Assembly: GCA_021018995.1 (NCBI GenBank)
Contig: CM037595.1
Span: 78,865,159 to 78,929,158, forward strand
Reading direction: 5' to 3'
DNA: 64,000 bases
From: Chloranthus sessilifolius
Taxonomy: Eukaryota; Streptophyta; Magnoliopsida; Chloranthales; Chloranthaceae
This document shows, piece by piece, positions 11,328 through 22,494 of the stretch. Position numbers and translations under genes: made by a program. Under the pieces are notes generated by a model. That model saw only the letters and a list, made by a program, of their open reading frames with translations, was not told where the DNA came from and ran no database searches. Each line of letters begins with the position of its first letter. Position 1 is the stretch's first letter.

Positions 11328-11439
11328 TATGTACCAATTTGAAACCTCAATCCCCATCTCCCGCTTCCAAGCCTCCTGTCTCCGATGATCGAAAAACGAT
11401 TGCAACACTAGATAAGCTAGCTGGCAGGTCAAGTCAACG

Positions 11440-12914
11440 TGTTGACTGATGAATATTGAAATATGATTATATTTCTCACCCTAAAATGTACACTTAGCCA
11501 TCCGATTAAAGCAATCTGACAGCTTTTGTAGAGTTTTGATGGTTTCAGGAAAATCTGACCATTGGATACATTTGATTGCATAAAAGAGTATAAGAACAAC
11601 CAACACTGGAATATTGAACCGAAGAACCATCAAGCTCAAAAATCCGTGAAGGATTGATTGATCAAACCTCAGATCGATCGATCGAAGTTGTAAACAATTA
11701 ATTTCGTAGAAGCCCACTGTTTAGAATCGATCGATCGTACTCTTGAACCGATCAATCGAATTTAAATATATAATTTTCACACTAGACTCTGTCCGGATTC
11801 GATCGATTGAATTCTTAGAACGATTGATCAATTTCAAAAGAATTAAAGCGCGGAAAATCTCGATTCAAAATCGACCGATCGATTTTTGAAGTAGATCGAT
11901 CGATTTTGAATTTGAGGGTTTCGAACCAAGCCCCTATTTAAGGGAAAATTAGAATTGCGTTTAGAATTAATTCATTCTCTTAGTTGTTTTTACGCTTTTC
12001 TAGAGCTTGTCTTCATTTCTTAAGCACTTTTCCTCTTTTTCTTAACTTTAGAAAGTAGATTAGTTTCATTTTTTGTTTTGGAGAAGGATTGTGGTTAGTA
12101 GATTCAAGCATACATTGGATTTGTTCAAGCTTTTGACTGTAAATTAATGCAATATATGAGTTTTATTTCATTAATGTTATGTTTTCCCTTGGCAATGTGT
12201 GTCTAATCTTCTTGAGGGTTGGGATCTAATGAAACCCATCTGAGGTGTTCATTTATACTTACAGATCTGTGGTTGGAATGATTTCTTTTAGATGCTTTGC
12301 GATTTTATTATCTATTTGTTCTTGCAAATCATTCTGAATACCGATTACCATTCTAAGTTATGAAACTAGTCTTGCTTTTCCCATGATCTCGGATCTGTAA
12401 TCTGAAATTCACACCTTGTTTTCCTTTGCAAAAAGTCGATGCATTTATTCATCGTGATTAAGGAATTCTTTAATACGATGAATGTTTTGCTTCCTCTCTT
12501 TTACGATTTTGGAATGACATAATCTAGGATTATTTTGTGGATTTAATTTTTTATTTTCCATAAATTATTGATTGATTTCAATGTTTATGTGATTTAGCAA
12601 CTTTTAATTTTCAATCAGTTAGATCTGTAATTGTAAATGATAAATCAAGGATGGGAGGACTTAGCTTCTTAAATCTCACCTTTTTCTTCTCAATCTAATT
12701 ACATTTAATTGTTTAATATTCTTTCCTGTCATTCTCTCCAAATCTGATAAACTAGGTTAATATTGTGCTAGATCTATGGGAAATCTTGTGATCGATTGCT
12801 ATTTCCTCTTTAAAGTCTATTTTAAATACTCGTGGGATTGACCTCACACTTCACACCCAATTGCTACACTCCGAATCGTGCACTTGCGAGTTAAGCACTT
12901 TTAAAATTACAACA
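11440..12914 (+). repeat. 5' LTR of Z
   Basis: It runs from TGTTGAC to TACAACA, so the ends carry a short inverted repeat (TGTTG/CAACA), and the Athila primer site follows. A TATA-like CCCCTATTTAAGGG lies near 11931-11944. The 11.65-11.92 kb part is full of GATCGATC-type self-complementary words. The start is set by the terminal repeat and by typical Athila LTR length; it cannot be checked against the 3' LTR, which is out of view. Confidence 0.7.
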
Positions 12915-12920
12915 AGTTTT

Positions 12921-12937
12921 TGGAACCGTTGTCGGGG
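12921..12937 (+). other. primer binding site of Z, tRNA-Asp type
   Basis: TGGAACCGTTGTCGGGG closely matches the known Athila primer site TGGCGCCGTTGCCGGGG and lies 7 bp after the LTR end. A 280-bp AT-rich leader (12938-13217) separates it from gag and holds nothing else I recognise. Confidence 0.8.
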
Positions 12938-13217
12938 TTTGAAAAATATAAGTCTTTGAAATTAGAAATCAATTTTAAGAATTTTTGTTCACATTTAAAA
13001 CAATATTTCTACTAGTTAAAAAAAATAAATAATAATAATATAATAATATAAAAAAATTTATATATAATAACAATAAAAAAAGAAAGAGAAAAAAAAATCA
13101 TAAATTAAAATTTTTCCCAAAAATATGAAAAAATAGAAGTATTAATCTTGGTGAGGGTTTATTGCTGTTAAAAATTGAATTAAAATTGTTGGAGTTTTTG
13201 GTATCTAGGTCCCTTGC

Positions 13218-13985
13218 ATGCAAACGAGATCATCCATAGAAAAAACCTTAGAGGCCTTGAATTTTGAGATTGAGCGTACTTGTCGCTTGCATCATAAAGA
13301 GACTAGATTGAGACGTGAAGGAGAAGTTGAGAATTTCAATCTAGCTACAATGACTGAAAATGGAGAGATCCTGCATGACCAAGCCAATGAGCTAACCCTT
13401 AGGGAACTGTTTGCTCCCATCACTACCAATACCCCCTCATGCATTGCCCATCCCACTGTAAATGCTACTCACTTTGAATTACGAACAAATGTAATTCAGA
13501 TTCTTCCTATTTTTCATGGTATGGAAAGGGAAGACTCCTACATACACATTAATGACTTCCTAGATGTCTTCTTTACGGTGAAGTACCAAAATTTCAATGA
13601 AGAATATGTGAGGTTGCATTTGTTTCCTTTTTCTATAAAGGATAAGGCAAACGCTTGGCTGAATTCCCTCCTAGCTGGATCTATGACTTCATGGGATCAG
13701 CTTGTTAAGAAATTCTTATTAAAGTTCTTTCCCATGACTAAAACCAATGCTTTAAGGCACGAAATTTGTGATTTTAAGCGAGAAGAGAGTGAAAAATTCT
13801 ACGAAGCATGGGAGAGATTCACGAATCTGTTGCTAAAGTGCCCACACCATGGGTTCACGAAATTGAGATTAGTCCAATACTTCTATAACGGATTGAATCA
13901 GACTAATCAACATTTAGTTGAGTTGATGAATAGTGGAGGATTCCTAGGACTCACGGAAAGTGAATCCTATGATTTCTTAGAATAG
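13218..13985 (+). pseudogene. Athila gag, N-terminal and capsid-like region
   Basis: This is a frame of 255 residues that matches the retrotransposon gag fold in wording and position. FELRTNVIQILPIFHGMERE opens the capsid-like part, followed by DSYIHINDFLDVF, LHLFPFSIKDKANAWLNSL, SMTSWDQLVKKFLLKFFP and EESEKFYEAWERFTNLLLKC. Gag forms the particle in which reverse transcription takes place. The ATG at 13218 follows the leader directly and is the likely start. The following 1.2 kb continues gag in decayed form. Confidence 0.85.
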
Positions 13986-15230
13986 CTAGCCGAGAATTCT
14001 CAGCAATGGGATTTAACTAAGAGTCGGGATCAACCAAGTAGTTCGAACAAGAAGGGAGAATTGTATGTGATCAAGGATACATCTAATCTTAGAGCAAAAT
14101 TAAAATTTCTCACCCAGCAACTTGAGAGTTTGCAGCTCAAAAAGAATGCAAGTGTAGCGAATGTCTAAACCGAACTATGTTCATTTTGTGCAAGTCTGAT
14201 GCATACCAACGATATCTGCCCTTCAATGTAAAACCATTATGAATGTTCTTTGGAACAATTAAACGCATTAAATAACTATGGATGCAATGTTGAAAATAGT
14301 TTTTCTGAGCACTACAATCCTAGTTGGTAGAATCAACCAAACTTCTCATGGAGGCAGAATTCACAACAATCCTAAAATAGAGGACAAAGGATGAACCTTT
14401 ATCCCCAACAGAACTTTGGTCCAGGGCAGTTTCAACTGAATCACAGTGGTATGAATCATTACCACTAGAACCAGATGGGTCAACCAAAGCAGCTGACCCA
14501 AAATTTCCAACCCTCACAACCATTGTTGAGATATCAGAGTCAACCGTTGCAAATGTTCCCACCACCTAAATTACAAAATCAACTAGGGAACAATGCGCTT
14601 CGTCCTTCTCAGAACCAATATCTACCTGTTGATGACCTGATGAGGACATTTATCCAAACAACCACTTCTTCAATATCGAAGTTAGAGACCCAGATGGGTC
14701 AACTGCCTGTGCATCTCTATGAAAGGGAAGAGGGGAAGTTCCTAAGTCAACGCACCCCTAACCCAAGAGGGCAATTGGTTATTGAGCAATCGTCCACCTC
14801 ATCACAGGACGAGAATCAACAACACATAAAAGCAATCACAACCCTGAGATCTGGTAAGCAGATTGACAATCAAGTAAAAATGCCAGAGGATGAAGTGACT
14901 CAAAAATCTTTAGATCAGGTAGAGAATGAAGTGGAAAATCAAAAAGAAGAGAAAGAGATTGGAAAGGAGACAGAAGAAAATCTAGAAGGAAACGCATATG
15001 TAAAGGCTCCCTACCCTTAGAGATTGGTTGTGCCTAAAAGAAAGTGTGATCTGGAGGATATCTTGGAGGTGTTCAAGCAATTAAAAATCAATATCTTATT
15101 CCTTGATGCCATTCAACAGGTGCCAGCTTACGAGAAGTTTTTAAAGGATTTGGTTACGATCAAGAGAAGGACAAATGTCCCAAAGAAAGCTTTCTTAGAT
15201 AAGCAAGTGAGTTTTGTACTTCAATGCTGA
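13986..15230 (+). pseudogene. Athila gag C-terminus and linker to protease
   Basis: This is a decayed continuation of gag. A CSFCASLMHTNDICPS stretch near 14.17-14.22 kb looks like the CCHC zinc knuckle that binds RNA. It is followed by a Gln/Pro/Asn-rich part (14475-14700), a stretch reading ITTLRSGKQIDNQV (near 14.84 kb, typical of Athila) and a Glu/Lys-rich segment before PLRWLCLKESVIWRIS-like decayed sequence. It has several breaks. Only the general gag-to-protease assignment is claimed. Confidence 0.7.
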
Positions 15231-15308
15231 CTCCCTATCAAATAAAAGGACCATGGGTGTCCTACAATTTCAATTGTTATTGGGGAGAATCATATTGATT
15301 GTGCGCTC

Positions 15309-15731
15309 TTGGATCTTAGGGCAAGTGTGAACTTGTTGTCATACTCAGTCTACAAAGAACTTGAATTGGGAGAGCTTAAGCCCATGTCAATGACCCTTCA
15401 GCTTGCTAATAGGTCTATTAAAATTTCCAAGGGAGTAGTTGAGGATGTCTTGATCAAAGTAGACTCCTTCTACTTCCCAGTTGACTTCGTTGTCCTGGAC
15501 ATTGAACCAGTGCCGAACTTAAAAAGTAGTGTGCCTATGATCCTAGGAGGACCATTCCTAGCAACGTCTAATGCACTGATTAATTATAGGAATGGGATAA
15601 TGAATCTCTCATTTGGGAATATGACTATGGAACTGAACATTTTCAACACTGCAAAACAGCCATCTGAGGATGAAGAGCATGTCCAAGTCTGTTTGATAGA
15701 TAGTATAGTGGAGGAAACATTTCTTGCATGA
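15309..15731 (+). pseudogene. Athila aspartic protease
   Basis: This is the retroviral-type aspartic protease that cleaves the polyprotein. The active-site region reads LDLRASVNLLSYSVYKEL, in the position of the usual DLGASINLMP. The C-terminal flap and fold motif is MILGGPFLATSNALINYRNG, close to the family ILGRPFLATA. The next 430 bp (15732-16160) is the protease-RT linker, with decayed sequence I cannot assign further. Confidence 0.8.
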
Positions 15732-16174
15732 ACAGAAGGATCCTCTGGAAGCTTGTCTTGCCCACTTTGGTGAGGATTTTGATGTAGACCAAATGATTAA
15801 AGATGTAAATGAAATGTTAGATTCCGCACCACTACTAGGAGATGAGAAGTGGCAACCCACATCTCAACCCTTTGATGAGTTTAAGAAGGAATTCCTAGGG
15901 AAGAGGAAAAGACCAATCTTGAACTTAAACTTCTCCATAGTGCTCTGAAGTATGTGTTTTTGGGAGAAGCTAAGACACAACCCGTAATAATCTCTTCAAA
16001 ATTAAATTGTGACCAAGAAGGAAGGTTAGTAGAGAAGTTACGTGACCATAAAGCTGCAATTGGGTGGTCTATTAAAGACATCAAGGTGTTAGTCCCTCGG
16101 TGTGCATGCATCGCATCCATCTGGAAGAGGAGGTGAAACCTTCATGAGAGCCCCAATGAAGACTAAACCCAATA

Positions 16175-16900
16175 ATGCAAGAGGTTGTCAGAAATGAGGT
16201 GATCAAGTTGTTGGATGCTGCAATTATCTATCTGATTTCTGACAGCAAATGGGTTTGCCCAACGCAGGTGGTGCCGAAAAAATCTAGAGTTGCTGTCATT
16301 AAAAATGAAGAAAATGAACTAGTGCCAACACAGATGCGGGCTGGCTGGAGGGTATGTATTAATTACGGTAAGTTAAATTCAATGACAAGGAAAGATCACT
16401 TTCCTTTGCCATTTATTGACCAGATGCTTGAAAGATTGGGCAGTCATGAATATTACTGTTTTCTAGATGGCTACTTAGGATATAATCAAATAGCCATAGC
16501 CCCGGAGGATCATGAAAAGACGGCATTCACTTGTCCTTTTGGGACCTTCTCCTACCGTAGAATGCCTTTTGGTCTCTGTAATGCCCCAGTTACATTCCAG
16601 AGATGTATGTTAAGCATATTTTCTGATATGGTGGAGAGATTTCTTGAGATCTTCATAGAAGATTTCTCTATTTTTAGAGACAGTTTCGGTGATTGCCTAC
16701 ATAATATATCTCTTGTTCTAACCAGGTGCCAAGAGAAAAACTTGATACTTAACTGAGAAAAATGTCACTTTATGGTACAAAATGCCATTGTTCTTGGACA
16801 TATTATATCATCGAAAGGCATTGAGGTCGACAAATCGAAGGTGGAATTGATTGCTAATCTTCCACACCCAGAATCATCAAAGAGATCAGATCATTTCTAG
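16175..16900 (+). pseudogene. Athila reverse transcriptase
   Basis: This is the RT palm and fingers region. Motifs in order are WVCPTQVVPKKS, WRVCINYGKLNSMTRKDHFP, LPFIDQMLERLGSHEYYCFL, GYNQIAIAPEDHEKTAFTCP, FSYRRMPFGLCNAPVTFQRC and EIFIEDFSIF in the place of the YVDDF catalytic box. The thumb follows to about 16.9 kb in decayed form. The combination is diagnostic of Athila rather than of the chromovirus or Tat lineages elsewhere in the window. Confidence 0.85.
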
Positions 16901-17092
16901 GGCATGCCGATTTTTATTAGGGATTTATTAAGGATTTTAGTAAAATTGTAAGACCATTGTGCAGTCTACTGGCCAAGGATGTTACGTTTACTTTTGACGA
17001 CAAATGCCTACAGGCCTTTGAGACTATCAAGGCCGAACTAGTCAAAGCTCCGATAATCCAATCCCCCGGATTGGAATTTACCATTTGAAATC

Positions 17093-17575
17093 ATGTGTTA
17101 TGCATCCCATTACGCGGTTGGAGCCATATTGGGACAGAGGGTGGATAAGATTTCGCATGTCATTTATTATACAAGTCATACGTTAAATGATGTACAATTA
17201 TACTCCACCACTGAAAAGGAACTATTGGCAGTAGTATTTGCACTCGATAAGTTTCGATCATACTTATTGGGATCCAAAGTCATTGTGTTCACAGATTATG
17301 CTGCTCTCTTGTATCCTTTTGTGAAGAAAGATGCTAAAGCCAGGTTAATCAGATGGATATTATTGTTACAGGAGTTTGATCTTGAAATTAGGGATAAAAA
17401 GGGCTCAGAAAATGTCGTGGTTGATCATTTATCGCGTATCATTGTTGAAAAATCTGATGATCTTGTTCAAATTCTGGAAAACTTCCCTGATGAGCAATTG
17501 TTTGTCATTGATCGTGCATCATGGTATGCTGGTCTGATTAACTATTTGGTGACAGATAAAGTGCCTCAGCACTAG
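17093..17575 (+). pseudogene. Athila RNase H
   Basis: This is the RNase H domain linked to RT. It reads [73 protein letters not shown] and [12 protein letters not shown]. These correspond to the catalytic D, E and D positions and the terminal DHLSR box that precedes integrase. Confidence 0.85.
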
Positions 17576-17582
17576 AATAAAC

Positions 17583-18560
17583 ATGACAAATCCATTTTTC
17601 TGGCACAGGCAAAGCATTACTTCTTCGAGGACCCGTATTTATTTAAATATTATCTGGACTAGATTATCAGGAGGTGTGTTCTCGAAAATGAGCAATCGGA
17701 TATTATATCTTTCTACCATGAATTGTCTTGTGGTGGACATTTCAGTTCAAGGAAGACAACCATCAAAATTCTTCAAAGTGGATTCTATTGGCCTACCATC
17801 TTCAAAAATTGGCACCAACACTGCATTGCATGCAACAAATGTCAAATGTTGGGAAAATTTTCTAAGCGGAATATGATGCCACTGGATCCCATTCTAGAAG
17901 TTGAAATTTTTTATGTCTGGGGAATAGATTTTATGGGACCCTTTCCCAATTCATTTGGAAACCTATACATTCTTGTCATAGTCGATTATGTTTCCAAATG
18001 GGTTGAAGCCCTAGCATGTAAGACTAATGACCACAAGGTGGTTGTTAAATTCTTAAAGGATCAAGTGTTTGCATGATTTGGTATTCCCCGCGCTCTCATT
18101 AGCGATGGTGAAAAGTATTTTTGTAACAAGGTGTTTGATCGGCTTATGAAAAAGTATGACATCACACATAAAGTGGCTACGCCATGCCATCCTCAAACGA
18201 GTGGACAAGTTGAGGTGTCAAATCGGAAGTTAAAACTAATTTTAGAGAAAACGATAAAACCTAACCGAAAAGATTGATCATTTAAACTAAATGATGCATT
18301 ATTGGTTTATCGGACGACATTTAAAACTCCCATTGGAATGTCACCTTATAGAATGGTCTATGGGAAGGCCTGTCATTTACCAGTAGAGCTGGAACACCGA
18401 GCCTATTGGGCCATCAAATCCTTGAATTTCAATCTGCAAAATGCTAGTGATCATAGAAGTTTGTAGATCAATGAACGCGATGAGATCAGAGCTGATGCGT
18501 ACGATTGCGCAAAGTCATAAAAGAATCGCATGAAGCGAGTGCATGATCACAAAATCCTGA
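17583..18560 (+). pseudogene. Athila integrase zinc region and catalytic core
   Basis: The zinc region reads [20 protein letters not shown] and CNKCQMLGK near 17.73-17.86 kb. The core opens with [18 protein letters not shown] and [18 protein letters not shown] (first catalytic Asp). It continues with [15 protein letters not shown]-like sequence (second Asp) and [16 protein letters not shown] (Glu region). [20 protein letters not shown] is an Athila hallmark. There are several breaks. Confidence 0.8.
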
Positions 18561-18627
18561 GGAAATCTTCCCTCCCAATCAGAAGGTTCTATTATATAAT
18601 TCTAAACTCCATCTTTTCCCTGGGAAA

Positions 18628-18813
18628 TTGAAGACTCAATGGACTGGTCCATTTCACGTCAAACGAGTCTTCTCGAATGGGACAATTGAAATTCTCAATC
18701 CTCGTAATGGAAGTGACTTTCATATAAACAGGCAGCGTTTAAAACCCTTTCTGGATAATATTGTTGTCAGTTTTGGAGAAACATTGTTAAATGATCCTGA
18801 TCAATTAGGATAA
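18628..18813 (+). pseudogene. Athila integrase C-terminal domain
   Basis: The reading MKTQWTGPFHVKRVFSNGTI followed by EILNPRNGSDFHINRQRLKPF is the SH3-like C-terminus typical of Athila integrases (WTGPF..G.VEI.....FKVNGQRLKPY). It is followed by GGAGGCAACCC (18863-18873), a sequence commonly seen just after Athila pol, and by an A/G-rich tract at 18900-18933. Confidence 0.8.
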
Positions 18814-18965
18814 TCTGGTAATTGAAATGTCGGGCTAACGACCTAAAACTTAGCTCTACTTAGGAGGCAACCCAAGCCATTAAATGTGTAATTTAGTTCT
18901 TTAAAAAGAAAAGAAAAAAGAAAAAAAACAAAAATTTTGATCTTGTCGTAAAGGAATTCTGACTG

Positions 18966-19484
18966 AGCACTATTTGAAATCAATCAATCCATTTTTAAAA
19001 ATAGATCGATTGATTTCTGTTCTGGTAATCCTGGGAGAACTGCAGAGTCGATCAATCTATTTTCCAAAATAGATCGATCGATTTTTGTTCCGATAATTTT
19101 GGGAGAACTGCAGAGTTGATCGATCTATTTTCCAAATAGATCGATCGATTTCAATGTTGAACCGACTCTGCATCTTCGATGTAATTTGTGGAAATCTGAT
19201 CAATCGATCTTTATAATCAATCGATCAACTTTATTACAAAGCATGCACAGTTTTGTTTTCCCAAGTGAATTCATTGTGTCTTTTCATGGAAGCGATGTGT
19301 GCTTAATATCGATCGATCGATGTTATTAAAAAGGCATGCGTTGTTCTGTTTCCCAGACGCATTAATTATGTGTCCTTTCAATATTTCACGAAGCGATGTG
19401 TGCATAAATATTGATTGATTTCCGAAATCAATCGATCACTTTAATTGCAACACTTGCCGACCGGTCGGTGTCTTAAAATCGATC
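18966..19484 (+). repeat. GATCGATC hairpin repeat field downstream of Z pol
   Basis: About three units of roughly 68 bp (18.97-19.15 kb) each hold an inverted repeat, such as GATCGATCTATTT, TCC, AAATAGATCGATC at 19118-19146, followed by gggagaactgcagagt. A second set of about 115-bp units (19.2-19.48 kb) shares gaagcgatgtgtgc and an AATCAATCGATC word. Element X begins inside this field, and a further hairpin unit appears at 63611 on the far side of X. Confidence 0.8.
19480..19484. repeat. left target-site duplication of X
   Basis: CGATC stands directly before the X LTR start TGTGCAACCG. The other flank, 63610-63614, reads TGATC directly after the LTR end. The single difference is a C-to-T change in a CpG. 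Confidence 0.75.
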
Positions 19485-20204
19485 TGTGCAACCGTGGGAT
19501 TTTTGATGATCCCGTCGAGACGATGTGCTCGCTAATAAAAATATAGAGTCGCCAGCCGGAGCTTTTGGTGTCTCGGGAAACCTAGATCATTTTTATAAGC
19601 ACCAAAGTGCCACAAATATGACTCTGAATCCGGTCCACACCAAAGGTTCTTGGGTAGGGGCTTCAGTAATCGATTGGGAAGGTGTTAAGCACTCAATCAA
19701 CCCGCTTCATGTGGTCTCTACTTATGGCCAAAATAAAAATAATATAAAGAAAAGAAAAAGACTTCCTCTTGCCCAAAGGGGCTTAAAATCCTATTTGTGC
19801 CCCTCCGTTCCTATCAAAAATTCGGTGGCGTAACGGAGCAAATGGGAGGATGGATGAATGACCGAGAAGGTAGAGGAATAGAGGGGAGAGCCGGAGCTCT
19901 CAGGCCCTTGTTTTACCATCGAGGAGCCTTGCGTAGGCTTTCTTTGATGAGCTTTTAAAAGCTTGAATGGTGGAAAATGCGGTTCTAACTCCTATGGCTT
20001 GCTAGCTAAGAGATAGAGAGAGAGGAGTCTAGCGGTAGTACACACTTAGACTAAGGGTTTTGGATACAAGATTAAGCTTGAAATAAGGTTGGGAGATTCT
20101 TGAATTTTATATGAAAATGGGGCACAAAAGGGAGGAAGAACTTCTAACTTTGAGCTCTTTCTCTCTTAAGCAAATTTCTCAACCCTTTAACCCAAGGGGA
20201 GGGA

Positions 20205-20219
20205 GGCTCTATTTATAGG
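20205..20219 (-). promoter_or_regulatory. TATA box of the X LTR promoter (left copy)
   Basis: CCTATAAATAGAGCC on the - strand is a near-consensus plant TATA box. The right LTR has CCTATAAATAAAGCC at the equivalent place, 62777-62791. Confidence 0.75.
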
Positions 20220-20491
20220 AAAAGGATAGGTTAGGAGGCTACTTAGGTGCTAATTTTGGATTAGCAATTAGGTAATCTCTAATCTAAGGTTTCCTAGGAT
20301 TTTGAGAGCTTGGAAAGGTGTGAAGGTGGTTTTAATGGTAGATGATAGGTTGGTGTTTCAAATCACTTAAGGGTTACAAATAGGGCACAACAGAAGTAGC
20401 AAAATACACCCCAAAGGTCAAGATGGTCAATAAGTCAAACCCTAGTCTCGATGTATGAGGTAAAAATCAGAGGTTACTGTTCATATGCCTA

Positions 20492-20511
20492 GCGCAACTA
20501 TTAGTTGCGCC
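20492..20511. promoter_or_regulatory. X palindrome, left LTR copy 1
   Basis: GCGCAACTATTAGTTGCGCC is flanked by CATATG on both sides, giving a longer imperfect palindrome. It lies in U3 upstream of the LTR TATA box. A second copy, GTGCAACTATTAGTTGCGCC, is at 20590-20609. Confidence 0.7.
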
Positions 20512-21002
20512 AGTCATATGCACAGTAAAACAGTTCATGCACAGTGCCTGAAAGTTGGCTCCCCAAGGTGGTTTCTACACTTTGAACTGGTGCAACTATT
20601 AGTTGCGCCAAATCCCTAAGGGGGCTTTTATGAAATTACTATTTTTCCCTTCAGGTTCGGACCGCCATATCTTTACGTAAACAACTCCGATTGGGGCGAT
20701 TCTTGGCCCGTTGGAAAGCTGAGGACTTCTACTTTTCAATGGTATAAGACTAGAATGTAATAGAAGGTTTCAGCTGGTCCTGATGAACCACTCTTTGTCC
20801 ATGGCTCAGGAAGGCTAGGTTTAGGTCCGGGATGGGTTCTAGGCGTCGAGATTGTTCTCTAAGGGATCAGGAAAGTTCCTAAGGGATCTAAGGTGATTCC
20901 TAAGGGTTTGTAAGGGTTTCATACATGCCATAAAAAGCTCAGAGATGTGTCTCTCTCAGAATGTGTTTCAATCAGGCCTTGGGCCAAATTTGGGTGTCTA
21001 CA

Positions 21003-21015
21003 GATGCCCCTCTTT
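21003..21015 (-). other. polypurine tract of X
   Basis: On the - strand AAAGAGGGGCATC runs directly into the LTR start TGTAGACACCC. Element Y has the closely similar GAAGAGGGGCATC, showing that the two elements are related. Confidence 0.8.
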
Positions 21016-22490
21016 AGTATCCGATTACTGATGATCGTATGCCAAAGAAAAGAGATATCCGAAGAGGCCCAAGGCATTACTGATGGGTCCGTTGCATTCA
21101 GGACAAACTTTAAACATCAGAAGGGTAACATGGTGTAAAAACGAAAACCCTGTATGTCAGGGAAAACGGTCGTTTCTCAAGGTAATCGGTTTCCAAGCGC
21201 TTAGCGACATTACTGGACATAACCGAGGTGGAAAATGAGTTGTAAAAGCCCAATAGCTAGGAAAAATGGTCGCTTCTTGAGATGTTTTAAAAGAGTTTGA
21301 TGTTCAAAATTTTTTCTGAATACAACAGCTTCGTAAGTAAGGAGAGTGATCGACCCATATTTAAAAATAGGCGCAACGCAAGTACGCAAGGTTCCACAGT
21401 TTGTGTCCACTCATATGGGGCATTGACCGCCTCATCTGACTGGTCACAGGTGCCCCTGCTTGAAGCAGGGTTTAAAGTCTTCGGGTGAACCCAAAGATCC
21501 CGAAGTTTATTTGACATGACTACTTGAGCGAAGCTAACAGATGTCGCAATGCTTTTTGGGAGTACGTGCCATTTTTCCAGCGTGCCCCAGATCATCATGA
21601 ACTAGAGCATCTAACCTTAAATAAAACTGAACAAATCTGGCCAAAGTCGGGTGCCTACCAAAGGAGACATCCGATCCCGGTCTTCGTTGACAATGATCTT
21701 ACAAATCAATTAACTATGCATAAACATGCCATTAGGGGTGATAAGCAATAAAGGCAATGGAAGTCTCGGCCCAGATCCCATCCGGGTATAATTTACGAGA
21801 ATAAACAATCATCCTACGAATACCCAGACGCAAGGCATAGACTTTACAGGGATACCGTGCCAATACAGGTTTTAAGCCTGCAAAAATAAAGGGAAATGAA
21901 CCATTCTGCATACATGCTTACACATAGTTTGGTTGATATGTAGTTCCATTTTCAATAGGTCGATTTCAACCAACAATTGATCTTTTTCATAATGGGGTTA
22001 CCCGGACCTCAAACCCCATAGGGCGCACGCCCAGGCTGCGCAGACCGAGAGTCCACACCTCTGAAATAGCTCGTGATGAATCTCGAGTTAGATACTCACG
22101 TTCATATGAATCCGCCAACTGAGCGCTCGTCGCAAAGTTTTTAGCAGTTGAGTCGACTCGATCGAAATATTGACTGTTTGATCGAGATTGACACCATTGC
22201 TCCCACTTTGAAGTAGGATCCAAAAATCCGAGGTGAACCTTTAGACTTAAGACATTGATATGGCACAGCTGCATTGCAGATAAAATATTTATATTTTACT
22301 GCATGGGAACACGCGTGTGCGTCCAATCATATGAGGCATAGACCACCTCACTTAATCGGTCATGGTGTCCTTGCTTGAAGCAGGGTTCGAGGTCTTTGGG
22401 CGAACCCATTGATCTCGAAATTTATTTAGCATGACTATCGAGCGGAGCGAACAGAGGTCGTGACGCTTTTTGGGAGTGCATGCTATCTTT
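21016..22490 (-). other. X 3' untranslated region with a spaced direct repeat
   Basis: Non-coding sequence next to the polypurine tract. About 200 bp at 21375-21580 recurs at 22300-22490, with landmarks cttgcttgaagcagggtt, gcgaacccattgatctcg and gctttttgggag. By eye the two are about three-quarters identical. No gene is supported. Confidence 0.65.
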
Positions 22491-22494
22491 TCAA

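Larger units (their letters stand above)
11440..19484 (+). mobile_element. Athila-lineage Ty3/gypsy element Z, 5' part
   Basis: This is an LTR retrotransposon on the + strand with, in order, a 5' LTR, a tRNA-Asp-type primer site, gag, protease, RT, RNase H, integrase and a long repeat-rich 3' region. Both the primer site and the RT motifs (FPLPFIDQMLERL, CPFGTFSYRRMPFGLCNAP) are those of Athila. The element is interrupted at 19485 by element X and resumes at 63610. Its 3' LTR would lie beyond the window. It is broken, with many breaks in gag-pol. It is the oldest of the three nested elements, because X sits inside it and Y sits inside X. Confidence 0.85.
19485..21002 (-). repeat. 3' LTR of X (1518 bp)
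   Basis: On the - strand it starts TGTAGACACCC at 21002 and ends CGGTTGCACA at 19485. It matches 62058-63609 along its length. A clear - strand TATA box, CCTATAAATAGAGCC, lies at 20205-20219, so 21002 to about 20220 is U3. Two copies of the palindrome described below lie in U3, about 270-400 bp upstream of the TATA box. Reading frames in the LTR are chance. Confidence 0.9.

Noticed and set aside
19525-19833. LTR reading frame of 102 residues, also present at 62191-62406
   Set aside because: Shared by both X LTRs simply because the LTRs are copies; the frame is not kept equally and shows no domain.
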